NCBI GenBank assembly: GCA_002286855.1
Contig: NRSV01000030.1
Span: 124,001-188,000 of the forward strand
Length of the DNA stretch: 64,000 nt
DNA from: Bipolaris cookei
Lineage: Eukaryota; Ascomycota; Dothideomycetes; Pleosporales; Pleosporaceae
Direction: 5' to 3'
Below are positions 45,434 to 58,171 of this stretch, piece by piece. Below the pieces are notes generated by a model. It saw nothing but the letters and a program-made list of their open reading frames with translations, had not been told where the DNA came from and did no database searches. The translations under genes were made by a program, and so were the position numbers. How positions within the stretch are numbered: position 1 is the first letter of the stretch; each line of letters begins with the position of its first letter.

Positions 45434-47589
45434 CACACGCTACTGCTAACAATCACAACACCACCACGACCCCTATCCCTTCATCGCCACCCCACACAAT
45501 GAAGCGGACCATTTCACAGACCTTCCCGGCCCCCTATCACTCCGACATCAAGGACACCAACATGCTCGACGCGGTGAACGAAGCCACAATGTCCATTGAT
45601 GGCTCTTCACAGCACTCGCAAACAAGCTCCTTCTCGCGCGCCTTTGGTGCCGTTGCCGGAAGCTTCACACGCCAGAAAACACGTAGGAGAATGTCGTCAG
45701 TCTCTTCCCCGACACCTGCACAGCGCCGCCGCGGTTCCATTCACTCCCTCTTCGAGTCCCTGCCCTCGTCGAGCTCAACACAGTCCAAGCCCAGCGCCGA
45801 TCAACCACGTCTGCCCCTATTGCACCAAGACTCTGGAATCCCTGTCTTTCAAATGCAGCCACAATCCGCCTCGTCGAGCTCAAAGGCCTTTGCTCCCTTT
45901 CGGCGATTGAGCAGCATGCGCCGCCGCCCCAATGCTTCTTCATCATCAGCCGACATGACAAAGACTGTCTTTGTCGCCCCAGTCTCGTACCCCAGCCAAG
46001 CCATCCCCGGCACCGCAGCACGACAAGCGGCCGCAGCCGCCAACCAAGACCGACAAAATCAGCTTCGCCGCGAGCAAGAACACACGCGAAGCTTTCTTGA
46101 TGGCCTTATTCCGTCATCACGCGATGACGACATAAAGGACAACGAGAGCGGCGTGGATATGACGTGTGCATCGCCTATTGTTCGGGCGGATAGCGTCACC
46201 GAGAAGAAGATGAGTGAGTTGTTGCATCCACTTGCCAGCCGACCTTCGCTAACCACCCTAGTCGATCCTTTCCAGCGCCTCCCAGCCGAACTCGCTACCA
46301 CTGTACTCTCCAACCTCGACGTCGCCTCGCTCGTCCGTGCTGAGCGGGTATCGCGCAGCTGGAACGAGCATGCCGCGTCGCCCCACGTCTGGCGTAATGT
46401 CTTTCTCCGCAAGCACGAGCCCGAAGTACACGTCTCACCTGCGCCAATCCAAATGGGCGGCCTGGGCACTGGCAAGATGGCGGGCGGAAACCCAGCACCT
46501 GCACAAGACTGGAAGAAGATGTTCCAGGCGAGAGCTACAATCGACGCCCGATGGAAGGCAGGCACACCTGCCGCCATTTACTTGAACGGCCACACAGATA
46601 GCGTCTATTGTTGCCAGTTTGACGAGAACAAAGCCATCACCGGCTCGCGCGACCGCACTATCCGTGTGTGGGACCTCCAGACGTACAAGTGCATCAAAGT
46701 ATACGGCGGCCCGAACCACCGTCCAACCGCCAATACCCCTCCGCCCATGGAGGAGCGACCAGAGCGTGTCATTAGTAACGCCTCGATGAACGGCACAAAG
46801 ATCGGCAACGACATCTACACAGTTCCCGCCGATTATCACGACGCGTCCATTCTCTGCCTCCAGTACGATAGCGAGATCATGGTCACTGGCTCTTCAGACT
46901 ATACTTGCATTGTTTGGGATATCACAGGTGAGGAATACGTTCCCATGTACAGGCTGCGTGGCCACGAAGCCGGTGTTTTGGATGTCTGCCTCGACGACAA
47001 GTACATCATTTCGTGCTCCAAGGACGCCATGATCAAGGTCTGGGACCGCAAGACTGGTAACTGCCTTCGCACTCTCAAGGGCCACCGAGGCCCGGTCAAC
47101 GCTGTGCAGCTTCGAGGCAACTTCCTCGTCTCTGCCAGCGGCGACGGTGTAGCCAAGCTGTGGAACCTCGAGACTGGTGTTTCAATCAAGGACTTTCCAT
47201 CCGAAGACCGTGGCCTTGCTGCTGTTGAGTTCTCTGATGATGCCAAGTACGTACTCGCTGGAGGCAACGACCACGTTGTCTACAAGTTCGACGCATCTAC
47301 TGGCGAGCTCGTGCACAGTAGGGTCAAACACGATGGCCTCGTTCGTTCGCTTTTCCTCGACGCCTTCAACGGACGCATTGTATCAGGATCATACGACCAG
47401 AGCATCCAAGTCTCTGATTACGAAACCGGACAGACATATGCCGTATACAAGAACTGGACAACGAGCTGGATTCTATCTGCTAAGAGCGATTACAGGCGAG
47501 TTGTGGCTACGAGTCAAGACGGCCGAACGCTGATCCTGGACTTTGGTCACAACGTGCCAGGATCAGAACTGCTTGTCGGGTCCAAGTGA
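45262..47589 (+). CDS. F-box/WD40 protein, SCF ubiquitin-ligase substrate receptor
   Basis: Single exon, 775 residues. The F-box lies at about residues 335-382 (DPFQRLPAELATTVLSNLD, then SRSWNEHAASPHVWR) and would bind Skp1. Seven WD40 blades follow from about residue 439, with typical GH...WD text (NGHTDSVYCCQF...IRVWD, RGHEAGVLDVCL...IKVWD, KGHRGPVNAVQL...AKLWN) and three more degenerate blades at the end. Such proteins choose targets for ubiquitination by SCF complexes (Met30, Cdc4 and Pof1 are relatives), but I cannot name the orthologue. The first 330 residues are disordered, with a run of ten Asn and several Ser runs coded by triplet repeats at about 45389-45433. A 50-residue insert sits between blades 1 and 2. 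Confidence 0.93.
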
Positions 47590-50399
47590 GACGTTTTCAG
47601 TTTGACCTGCACGCATGCGGTCAAGATCGTGTTTGGAGTCGAGGTCACCGGTGACCTTGCTATTATTCCCACTCACACGGCTCTTCCCGCCTTGCTCTTC
47701 TGCTCTATGAATATATACGTATTATGACGTTAGCAGATGGCTTGTATGGGAGATGATGCCGGTCTCAAGGGTTCCCGTGACGAACTAGCGGGTTTACAAA
47801 AGTCGAGGATTGCTGGACCAGAAAAGAGAGTGTTGCTTTTTGAGTTTGCGTATATCATGCACATTATGGCGTTGTCATTACCTTGCAAATGCGGGGTGGA
47901 TTCTTTTCCCCTTTTTTTCTTCTCTTAATCTCTTGTTACTCACAATCATCATCTTTGCATTACTAACTTATGCTTGCGGTTCATTCTCTCGCCCCCTCAC
48001 TCTTGCTCATATTCTGTTTAGCGGCTTCATAGATTTCCCATTCGCTTCTCCTTAATGCATTGTTTATCATTTTAGTCATGGCGGTCGTTCTTTTATCTAG
48101 TTTATTTCGGGCATGGAGTATTGGAGGTATATAGATGTGCAGATGATGCGGGACGAGCGGAGGGAAATAATACGCTCTTTGATTTGGTATTACTCTTACG
48201 AATTGTGCATTGTCAAAGTGAAATTGTGGATGTATATTGTTGAGTACTATTGCCTGGGGGTCTGCTTAAAACTCTAAGCACATGTACGACGTTGACTTGC
48301 ACAATATGACCCCCCGTATGCTTATGTTTTCTTTCTCCTTTGCTGGTTCGAAGATTGTGCAACGGGTGGTTGACATACAACCCAGACTCACAGAAAGTAC
48401 AACCAGCATCCCTTATCATGCCTTACCTGCATGTACAACGCACAACCACCACCACGTTAGCAGCCCCACACTGACACCGTCAGTATTCCCCATGGCATGC
48501 ATACAAACCCACATATTCCTCCATCATCTTCGTGTACTGGTGAGGGATTAAAACTCCACCCACTCATCCGCTTGATACCTTGCAACCCGAATAATTCACA
48601 CAAAACTCAAGTAGCTAGTTCGTTCGCATATGCCCCCGCTGTAACTCCATACACGCGTTATATCGTTCTCCATCCCATAAAATCATACTGCAGTGGTTCC
48701 CAAATGATTAATGTACACTAGACGTACAGTGTCTTCGGCATGCTCAAACTCGAGCCCCGCTTTCTAAGGTTCGACTGTTGAGAAGAAGAAGAAGAAGAAG
48801 AAGAAGAAGAAGAAGAAGAAGAAACGCATAATCCCTCCTCATACCCAAATACATATGTATATATATATGTTACATTAGTAAAGCCATGACTTGACATATC
48901 TCCGACCCAAGACAAGTGTCGGTCATCCAGTCACTCAATCAAAATCACGCAAAACATCACCAGCTCAGCAGCGCAGAACAGTCCAAATGCAAGCCCACCA
49001 GAATAAAAAGACAAAAGAAAAGCAATGTAAGCGTATATTACCTTGCGTTCTGATTATACCTTGATCATGATGTCAGAGAAGAGCGTGAGAATGACGACGA
49101 CGATGCATAAGTAAGGCATAAATCCAGAAGCTTACAACACTGCTAAAGTTGCAATGCGGCAAACGTCGGTGGTGTACTCGGCCGCATACGAAGATCCGAG
49201 GGTGCATAATTTTTGGTAGGGGGCAGGGTGTGGTGAGAGTTTGGTAGGAGACGAGACGAGGATAGAGGAGTAGGAAGGAAATTGATATCGTGATTATGGG
49301 GTGGAAGTGGAGTGGATGTAGCAGGGTACGGGGAGAAGGGGTGATGATATGGGTATGGGGTAGGAATAGTGTTGAAGGGTTTGGGGTGGATGGTATTGGG
49401 TTTGATTACGGTTGTGACTGCTTACTGCTGCGGTTTGCTAGGTGATCCAGCTGCTTAGCATTGCGATTGTTATCTGATCTGGCTGTTTTACTACTGCAAT
49501 TTGCTGGCTGCTCTAGCTGCTAGGGAGAGGAGAGAAGATTCTTAGATTCATCAAGTGGTTATCGGTAGCTGAGGAAGAAGAGTCCGAATATCTCAACATA
49601 GCTCTAATGAATATGAGTAGAGGTTCCTGAAACTATGTACTTAGATCGCGTTTTTTTCTTTCAGGAAACGTCACTTGGACTGATCGTAATACACAGCTCA
49701 AGTCGCAATAATCACAGAATTAAGAAAAAATATTGAACCAAGTAAAACCATACTTTTAAAGGCGTGACATAGACTCTATTGATCACATTGTATCAACTAG
49801 ACCTCTAGCCTTCACCTCCTCAGATATACTAACATGGAGCGAGTCCATATTCACACGACTGCCTATCCATCAAAGGGCAGTCACTCCAGAAAGAAAATAA
49901 ATACATACACACGCATATATGTATGCATGTAAGGCCAGTTTTAAACAAAAAAAGAGGAGACGTAGAACCGGAGCAGTATTTGCTCAGCTTGAACAACGCC
50001 AAAAGGGTATGGAAACAACCGCATTTCGCTCCTAAACCTGGAGGCCAATAGCGATAGTCGTCAAAGAATCGAACACGCCGAAGAAAAAAACGCGCGTTCA
50101 AAGTAAACGGGAACAAAAGCGTAATTTAAAGAAATAAAACAAGACAAGACATTATTTTTCTCAAGCCAAACCAGTATGGGGGCGACCGGATTAGGGACAG
50201 TATAAGGGTGAGTAAGGCCATTGTCCGACAAAAAATCCAAGGGGTATAACTGAGACCAGATGGCCGGCCCAAAACCAGCTGCGAGAGAGGTTGCTGGTAG
50301 GCAAGCCTCCAAAAAACCAAACAGTATGTGCATCTTCATGCGTGTCGTGAATAAAGTATAAACAAAGAGTAAACAGAGAAGCAGAGGCTAGCAAGTCGT
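47590..50399. other. Gene-free stretch, 2.8 kb, convergent 3' ends
   Basis: Contains a GAA microsatellite at 48781-48824 and AT-rich stretches near 49620-49800. The open frame over the microsatellite is only its poly-Ser translation. No gene or RNA is recognised. Confidence 0.5.
48781..48824. repeat. (GAA)14 microsatellite
   Basis: Uninterrupted AGA/GAA triplets, about 14 units. No gene covers it. Confidence 0.95.
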
Positions 50400-52386
50400 T
50401 CAAACATTCTCGGTGAATTTGCTTGAGCGCGACCCGTCGGCCGAGGGCAAGCTTCTTCCGAGCGTACCTCTAGGAGGCAGTTCGCCGACAGGAGAATGTG
50501 GCGGGCTGAGGTAATGGCGATCTGCAAAAGGATTCCCATCGTCGGGATGGCGGATGATGGGTGTTCTCGCAGGGCTGGGTCGAAAATTCATCTGTCCTGA
50601 TTCGCGTGGGGCAGAACTCTCGCCAATCTCCTTGCCCATCTCTTTAGACAGACCTGGGCTGCCATACAGGCCGTGGTCGTCTTGGTAGAATGACGAACCA
50701 GACATTGTGCCTCCACGAGAGAATTGATCAGATGTCATGCCTTCACTGAATGCAGATGGTAACTTGCGACCAGACACTCGTTGAAAGCTCCGCTCACCAG
50801 CGCTCGTGCTAGTCTCGGCCGTCTTGCCAGACATGCCAGAAAAGCGTTTGAGAAAGGCGATAGGAACGAGGGCGTTGCCTTGGGCAGGCGCCTGGGTCAT
50901 AGACCGGTTGCTTTCTTGGTGGTGATTGTCGCCAGTGAGCTGTAGAGCACCGTCTCGTTTCTGCTTGTGGCGTTTCAAAAAAAATAATATCAAGGCCAAG
51001 ATGAGGGCAACTCCGGCAAGACTCCCTAATACGCTACCAATGACTTTGGGCGTTTCAAGAGCACTAGGGCTGGAGTTGGTGCCGGCAGTCGACGTAGCTG
51101 ATGTAGTTGGTGCAGGGGCTCCTACAGTCCCAGGCGTATTGCCACCCCAGCCGCCATAGTTGGTGGTTGTAGTGGGGACACTCGAGGCAGACACAATGCT
51201 GCGAGCCGACTGTGAGCTGGTTATTGCCTGTGTGAGTGACGTTCTTGTAGAAGCAGGAAGAGATTGTGAATCAGAGGGTGAGCGAGTTGGGACGGCATTG
51301 ACTGATACAACGAGGCCTGTTGCGGAAGAGGCCGAAATGCTATGAAAAGAGGCCAATATAGAAGACGACAACAATGATGAGGCGGCTGTCAGAGTTAGTG
51401 GAGAACAAATGTGGAAATACCGCATGCTTACACGATAGGGTCGTATTGGTGGCCGAGTTGATAGCAGAGGCAAAAGATAGCGTAGCAGTGCTTTCAATCG
51501 AGGATGGAGTTGATGAAGCACCTGTGACCACGGGTTGGGCGACATAGTTCAGCGACGGAAAAGGATATGCTGGGACAGTTGGGACGACTAGATCGGTGGG
51601 AAACGGCGGTACTGCTGGCACAGACGGTAGAACAGGAGCAGGTACAGATGGCACCGCAGGAACAGGTACAGGCGCCAGCACTGGAGCAGGTACGGTTGGC
51701 AATGCAGGAACAGCCACAGAAGATGTTGCAAGAGTGGGCACAACCGGCAGTGCAGGATCGGGTGTGGATACCGCAACCGCAGGATTAGGTACAGGCAGTG
51801 CGGTATCAGGCAATGCGGTATCGGGCACAGGCAGCGCAGTATCAGGTACGGGCAGCGCAGTATCAGGCACAGCTGGCAGTGCAGGAGTAGCTACAGAGGA
51901 CGGCGCGGCAGGAGCCACAGATGGTAGCCCAGAAGCAGGCACAGGGACAGACGACAGTGCGAGAATGGGTACCAGAGGGACAGCAGATACAGCAGGCGCA
52001 GCCGAAGAAGGGGCCAGCTGAACTGACTGAGCGACTGGCGCTGCAGAAAGTGTAGCGGCGGCGGCAGTAGCGACTACATCTGGCAAAGATGGTGGTGGCA
52101 CAGGTGGCAGCGTCTCCTGGGAGATGATATTGCCAGCTTCATCGACGGTTGCAAGGACCGTGACGATTTCAACTTTGTCCAGCACAGCGCGGCGGTGGAA
52201 GAAGCGGTGGCCTCTGCTCATACTCTCTCTGCTTCTGGGTCCAGCGTCAGGTCCCGGAGGAAGGAATTGGTCGTGTGGTTGATGCTGGTCGGGTGCAGGA
52301 AGCCTCTGCTGGGGAACCTGTTGGGCCTGGTAACGGTGGCGCGAATGAATTCTCGATACGAGGGTAGGATTGGCAGGACCGTCCAT
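50400..52386 (-). CDS. Mucin-like single-pass membrane protein with Pro/Val/Ala repeats
   Basis: Exons 52386-51432 and 51385-50400 (47-nt intron GTAAGC...TGACAG); 646 residues. Residues about 80-290 are almost only Pro, Val, Ala, Ser, Thr and Leu, with tandem VPDTALP units coded at about 51785-51870. A Ser/Thr-rich region, a YGGWGGNTPG turn and one clear helix follow (VIGSVLGSLAGVALILALILFFL), then a basic stop-transfer (KRHKQKRD) and a Ser/Pro-rich cytosolic tail of about 220 residues. This is the layout of fungal wall-stress or mucin sensors such as Msb2 and Mid2-like proteins, but no WSC or Mid2 domain was recognised. No signal peptide is found at the first ATG (MDGPANPTLVS); the motif HRRAVLDKVEIVTVLATVDE near residue 64 looks like the mature start, so an upstream signal-coding exon is probably missing from this model. 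Confidence 0.7.
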
Positions 52387-54128
52387 AAAGTCGCGGCAAT
52401 GTGACCAACGCTAGAGGGCCAGGGCCAATGGTGCAGGCGTGGTGGTAGTGGTGGTGGTAGTGGTGGTAGTAGTAGTGGTAGTGAGGCGGGTGTGTTGGCG
52501 GAACATGTGTTGTTGTTTTGGATGTTTTGGATGTTTTGGATGTTTTGGATGTTTTGGATGTTTCCGGCAGTTAGGGAGCGTAGCAAAGTTGAAAGTCCGG
52601 AATTAGAGCAGACGAGGCAAGGGATCCAGTCAATGGAAGCCGATGGCGAGCACAAGCGAGTGAATGGCGAGAAAGGAGCGGAAGCCTGGTCAGCGGCGAA
52701 GCAATGGGTCTGGCGGGCTGGGGGTCAGTGTGTGGGCGAGGCGAGGTGACAAGCAGCCGAATTGGGCATATACACACGCGCAAAGGGGAGGCTTCAAGGG
52801 CGCAGCATGGAAGCGGCAGCGGGCAAAGGAGTGGTGGGCGTGAAGGGTGTCGCGCAAACACGAGGGCCTTTGGGGAGAGAGGTGGGAGAGGGAGGAGGCG
52901 GCAGCAAAGGGATTGTTGGCGTATGCAATCGGCGACGGGAACGGGCCCTCTGTGGGCGTGGGAGAGGGAGACAAAGAGAGAGAGACTGAGGCAGCGAGGC
53001 AGCGAGCACGAGACATGGGGACAGGGCTGGCGAGGCTGATTGGCGCACAAGCGAGATAACACATCCAGGAATAGCAGGACCCACCCCTGGCCCGGCCATG
53101 GACGCGACTGCCCGTCAGCGAACCAGCGTCGCCATATCGATGCTGATATGAATGTGCGCCGGTCTGAGGGCCTGTGTATGGTATAACATGTACATACACG
53201 CGGTACATACCATAGATCCCATGAATATCGATGTTCGTATCCAGACATGCAATCACATCGGAGAATAATACCATCGCGTCCCACGGTACTCGTCGCCCGT
53301 CGTCTGGCCGGTTGGCTGGATGCATGCTAGTAGCTACCACCCGTCCCGTCTGCAGGTGCAGTGGTGGCGCCCACGCCGTCGCTCAGGAACCCCATTCCCA
53401 AACACTGGACAAGCAGACCCGCAAACGCTGAAGTTATTCTTAGCTGCCGCCTTGCTGTTGTCTTGTCGCACCCAAACACACCCGACTAACTGCTTGCTGT
53501 CTACACGACTCGTCCCACACATCCTTTTATTGCTAGGCCGCCTTCGCTCTCCCGTCCTAAGTAACCCCCCAAAGGCCCGTCTCGCCAACATGCCCATCCT
53601 CGTCCGCGTCCTCGTCCTCGTCGTCATCACGGCGCTTGTCCATATGCACGAGCGTTGCCTCTCTTGGCTCCAATCTCCGCCGCTCATCACCTCTCCACCA
53701 TTAATACGGTATGGCTGCTAATCATTGCCTGCTATAGCACTCGTCGTGTACATTTTGATGACAGTCTATGCCTGCAACCACAACTGTTTTCCCTAGCCCA
53801 CCACGGCATGTCCAGGTACACATGTTTACCTGCAATGCCACGACCTCAACAATTGCCTCCTCACGTGACTGTTCCGATGCTGCAGTCAGCTCCTGCCAGG
53901 CCAAGCCGCCTGTAGCCTGTCACCCTTCCTGCTGCTACCCCACATTGCCCCTCTGCCTTGTCTTCCGCCTCGCTGCACCTTGTACCAGATCATGCATAAC
54001 ATCGTTATCATCATCAACGCCATCCCAATCCCACAAACTGCTGCTCTTTGCCATACCACAATATCCACATGTAGTGATAGTTGCTGCAGCCGCAAGCCAC
54101 TGCCGCTGCAACCCTAGTTCGCCCAGCC
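52387..54128. other. Divergent upstream region, 1.7 kb, with minisatellite
   Basis: Lies between two opposite starts. It holds GGT/AGT triplets near 52440-52490, a 9-bp minisatellite at 52515-52559 and purine-rich blocks. A missing 5' exon of the membrane protein gene may lie here. A 43-codon frame from 53590 has a hydrophobic start but no support as a gene. Confidence 0.5.
52515..52559. repeat. 9-bp minisatellite, five exact copies of gttttggat
   Basis: Five perfect tandem copies are seen. It begins 129 nt upstream of the chosen ATG of the mucin-like gene, in its 5' leader or promoter. Confidence 0.95.
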
Positions 54129-56325
54129 ATGACGTCGCCTTCGCCGTTGCCTGCCTTGGCTCCACCACCACTCCCACCGCGGAATTCCACTCCAGCTGAA
54201 GACGCGCCCCCTCCCTATTCAGCCATGTCTGCCTCCATGTCCATGTCCTCAAAAGATCTGCGCTCTTCTTCTACCCAGTCCCTCGTTCCAGACCCTGCCT
54301 TTGAAGACTTTGGCCGTCGCCGCCTACTCCTCATCTACATCCATGGCTTCATGGGCGATGAAACAAGCTTCAGAAGCTTCCCTGCCCACGTCCATAATCT
54401 CGTCACCATCACCCTTGCAGACTCTCACGTAGTCCACACAAAAGTATACCCCCGCTACAAGTCACGAGACTCGCTGCAAGTTGCCAGAGACAACTTTTCA
54501 ACTTGGTACGCTACACGCCTGCGCGGCTTGCACCCCGCTAATAGCCGCCAGGCTCGCCCCTCATGAGGATCCCTGGACAGACATTATCCTGCTCGGCCAC
54601 TCCATGGGCGGTTTGCTTGCCGCAGACATTGTTCTAGCTTTCCGCCATCGCATCATTGGAATCGTAAACTTTGATGTCCCCTTTCTGGGCATGCACCCTG
54701 GCATTATCAAGGCTGGCCTAGGCAGCATTTTCAACACACCCCCACCTCCACAAGATGCCATTATCGAGGACCCCAGCCCGGGGCAGAGGCCTAGCCGAAT
54801 CAACACACTCTTCAACCCGAAGCCAACTGATCCAAATTACAACCCCAGTTTCGCTAATGATGTTCGCCTACCAAACAGAACAGGCTGGGAAAACAGTTTG
54901 CACTGGCTCACTAAGCATTACAAAGACGGCCTGGCGGAGGCTACCAAAGGACTCGTGAAATCGCATCTTGAATTCGGAGGTGCCATGGCGGATTACAAAG
55001 AATTAAAAGACAGATATGCTAGGATACGGGCGCTGGAAGAAGACGACGAGTCCAAGAGAAAGCGCAGTCATCCTATGATGCCCTCGGTCCCCCGGGTGCG
55101 CTTTGTCAACTACTACACAGTAAGCACGGGAAGGGCCAAGAAGCCAAGTTCTCCATGTGCCCAGCCTCTAAAGTCACCCGAGCCTTCGCATCCATCGAGC
55201 CTTCAGTTTCGGCATCAGGATAGCGGAACGAGTCTTTCACACTACACTTCGACACCTGCCAACCAGCAAGAGAATACCAGAAGCCCTTCAGTAACATCGT
55301 CTGACTCAGAACTGACTCACATACACCCTGATCCTATAGCAAGTTCGCCCCCGACATCTATCGGGGGTCAAGATGATGAACAAGCCCTGGAGTCTAATAA
55401 CTCACGCGCTCAACATAACGGCCCGCCTGATCTTCCTGAAATACCACCCATCCCTCAGGAGCCACCGTTTGTTGACTTGATACGATTCAACGACAAGACC
55501 CAACGCAAAGCTGCAGAAAAGGAGTACGACCAGGCGCTCAAGGAGTATCAAAAGGCTGTAAAAGCCCGCAACAAGATCATCAACGAGCGCACTAAACTCG
55601 AAGAAAAATGGGAAAAAGAACGGCAAAAGGCGGAGAAGAAGCGGCAGCAAGAACAAGAGAAAAGGTATAGGGAGCAAGAAAAGGCCGAACAAAAGAAGCA
55701 CGAAGAAGAGCAAAACATGTCGAGGGAAGAGAGGCAGAGGCAGAGGGAAAGAGAGCAAAGGCAAGCCGAGGCTGAGCAGAGAGAAAAGGAGGCGAGACAC
55801 AGACAGCGAGAAGCAGATTTGCGTCAGGGAATAACGCCTGCGCCAGAAACACCAGAGGTCATTCCTGCGATTGTGGGGATTGAGGAAGATGTTAATGCCA
55901 TGCAGCTGGATGAACCTGGTCCGCCTCGAGGTCCCTATGGTCACTATGAATTTTCCACTAGTCGTATCATGAACCAGGCCCCGCCAGACAGTCGTAATGA
56001 ATCGATGTATACCCTCTCTACAACCGACAGCCACGACAGTCACCCACCACGCAGAGATTCCGATGCAAGTGCCCCAGCCAAACGTAAAAAGCTAAAGAAG
56101 TTTTGCATGTTGCCACCCAAAGACTACGACGGCAACAAGGATCCTACCTGGATTGCTGTCTTCATGGAGAACATGGATGAAGTCACGGCACATACTTCTC
56201 TCTTCTTCCTCAACGAGACGTATGAGCGGCTTGTTGGCGAGGCAGGTGCGAGAATCGAAGAGTGGGTGCGAGAAGCTGATAGCATGCGTTTGATACAGGA
56301 TATGGAGTATCAGGGGAAATCGTAG
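54129..56325 (+). CDS. Alpha/beta hydrolase (lipase-like) with C-terminal charged coiled coil
   Basis: Exons 54129-54505 and 54552-56325 (46-nt intron GTACGC...GCCAG that restores NFSTW/LAPHEDP); 716 residues. After a Pro/Ser-rich start, the hydrolase begins with LLLIYIHGFMGDETSF (oxyanion His-Gly) and has the nucleophile elbow GHSMGGLLAADI, a serine hydrolase signature. The first half ends near residue 300. A Ser/Pro-rich linker leads to about 110 residues of Lys, Glu, Arg and Gln (coded 55530-55830), a long single coiled coil, then a conserved-looking end (KKLKKFCMLPPKD, W-I-A-V-F-M-E-N-M-D-E-V-x-AH). The ending, mentioning a globular cap, suggests the coil joins two parts of one enzyme. 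Substrate is unknown; lipid or protein ester hydrolysis is possible. Confidence 0.85.
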
Positions 56326-56484
56326 CCTGCGCGTCTTGTTTATCAGGTAAAGTAGTTAAAATACCCCAGTCATATCATCATAATATCATCATACATCCGC
56401 CCAATCTATTACTATTACTATTGTAAAGACATTAATGTGTAGTCAACCCATAACCATCATCACCATCATCATCATTAAAAAACA

Positions 56485-57099
56485 TCACTCCTTCCACCCC
56501 ATCCACCCCGCAATCCCCATCATCCTCACCCCAACTACACCTCCCCATACCGCCAACCCCATCACCCCCTCCCCCATCCCAACCACCCACACCCCTGCCG
56601 CAACCCCCCAACTTACCCCCAAAGTCCCCAACATCAAAACTACCTTCTCACTCCCCCTTATCGCCTCGTTAAAATCCTTAACGAGTGGGATACGCGTTTG
56701 TTCGCGCTCGTTCCAGAATCCCGCCATGTGCGTGTAGGCTAGAGAACATGTGATGGTGTTTAGGGCTGCAATGGCTAGGGGAGAGAGGAGCTGGTCATTA
56801 GTGGAGGAGAGGAGGAGGTATAAAGAAGATATGAGAGAAAAGAGTGTCTTTACATCCATATGTGATTAGCGGGGCTTATGGGGAAGGGGGGAGGGGAGGA
56901 AGGAGGAAAGACGCACTACAGCTGCGCCGCTCGCTTGTGTAACTTGTGTTTTATGCAGTTTCTGTGCCGCGGTATTGGAATACTGTGCTGCGGTTTTGCT
57001 GGCGGATTCGTATTGCCGGAGGCGAGAGATTGTGGGGATGATGAGGGATGTGGTGTAAAGTGTGAGAAGGAGGGATATTAGGGGGATTACGAGGGACAT
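56485..57099 (-). CDS. Small membrane protein of unknown function
   Basis: Exons 57099-56917 and 56847-56485; 181 residues. The splice is less certain than others here: donor GTA/GTGCGT, branch GCTAATC and acceptor TAAAG; a donor 3 nt earlier would remove one Val. The first exon has an N-terminal helix (MSLVIPLISLLLTLYTTSLI) and a polar helix with KTAAQYSNTAAQKLHKT. The second has three hydrophobic segments (LFSLISSLYLLL, LAIAALNTITCSLAYTHMAG, VVLMLGTLGVSWGVAAGVWVV). I do not recognise the family. The frame is open upstream to 57243, but that part is Pro-rich low-complexity text. Confidence 0.65.
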
Positions 57100-58171
57100 T
57101 GTGAGGGTTAGAGGGGGGATTAGGTAGGGAGAAAGAGGAGAAGATTGGGTGTGGGGTGGGGGAGGAGGGGGAGGAAGATGATTGTGGTGGAGGAAAAGGG
57201 AGGTGACGTCATTTAGAGACATAAATCTACTAGCACGTAGCATGTTTGAGTTCTGCTTTTACAGGTTTTGCAAGGCGACTAGTAAGGTTTAACGGTCTAT
57301 TAAACGCGAAACAACGAGTTAGATAGTTTTAAGTGAAAAGGGAGGAGTTAGTGAGAAGTATCTGCGTACGTGGCAAAGGTAATAGATAGTATGTAACTGC
57401 AATTTTGAACCCCTGGTTGTTTTGCAAACAGCTACGATTGCACTTGTTTACTGCTGTACGATTTACGTGTGTATGGCCACGCTACTCGTGTCACACAGAC
57501 ATTTTACTTTAGATCACTAGAAGTCCTCCATAATGGACCGATGATATTCGGAGGTATTTCGCAGCACTGTTCAAATCGCAATGCACAATGCCACGGCCGA
57601 TCCGGGACCAACCGGCCTATGTTCCACCTGCGGCCCGTTGCCCAAAAGATCGACAGCGCAGCAGTCACATGCACGCGTTCCTGATTGGCGCATTTGGGTT
57701 GAGCAATATCATTACGCTATGGTGCGTTGGAGACGGGCGAGCTATGGCCGCCAAGGAGAGGTCAATATGCATGTTGAATGCGCGCACGCAGGGCAGTGGG
57801 TCCGGCCTGCTCAACCACTACCGAATTGAACCACACAACGGTGACGGATGATTTGGATGGTAAATTACTGGCACCATGTGTGTTGCTGCTTAGGAGTTGG
57901 ACAGAATGACTGGCGTCTTCGACGGGAGACCTGACGCTGCAAGAGGTTAGCGACTCGTTGTACCGTGTATTGAAGGCGCCCCCTCCAGTCCGCGGGAGCT
58001 TACAACCCCCGCCGTTCATCATCTCGTTGCCCATTGGCTGCAGCCCCACAAACTTCTACCCACGCTCGCCGACGCGTTGCGGGCGGGTTTGCGGTTAGAT
58101 GAGGCATGTCTTGAGTGCTGTCCATGGTGGGCTGTCACTCTCTTGCTCGAGAACTCGACAGCTTCTTTACA
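57100..58171. other. Divergent intergenic region, 1.07 kb
   Basis: Upstream of the small membrane protein gene and of bioB. The frames at 57588-57851 and 57762-58049 are overlapping on opposite strands and show no motif. The bioB promoter must lie at its right end. Confidence 0.5.

Noticed and set aside
48718..48915. Small minus-strand frame with a poly-Ser run
   Set aside because: Poly-Ser is simply the GAA microsatellite read on the other strand.
53590..53721. 43-codon frame with a hydrophobic start (MPILVRVLVLVVITALV)
   Set aside because: Could be a signal-like micro-ORF, but it is short, lacks context and lies upstream of the hydrolase start; could be an upstream ORF at most.
55402..56043. 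213-codon minus-strand hydrophobic frame
   Set aside because: Antisense of the Lys/Glu coiled-coil codons, which read as Leu/Phe on the other strand.
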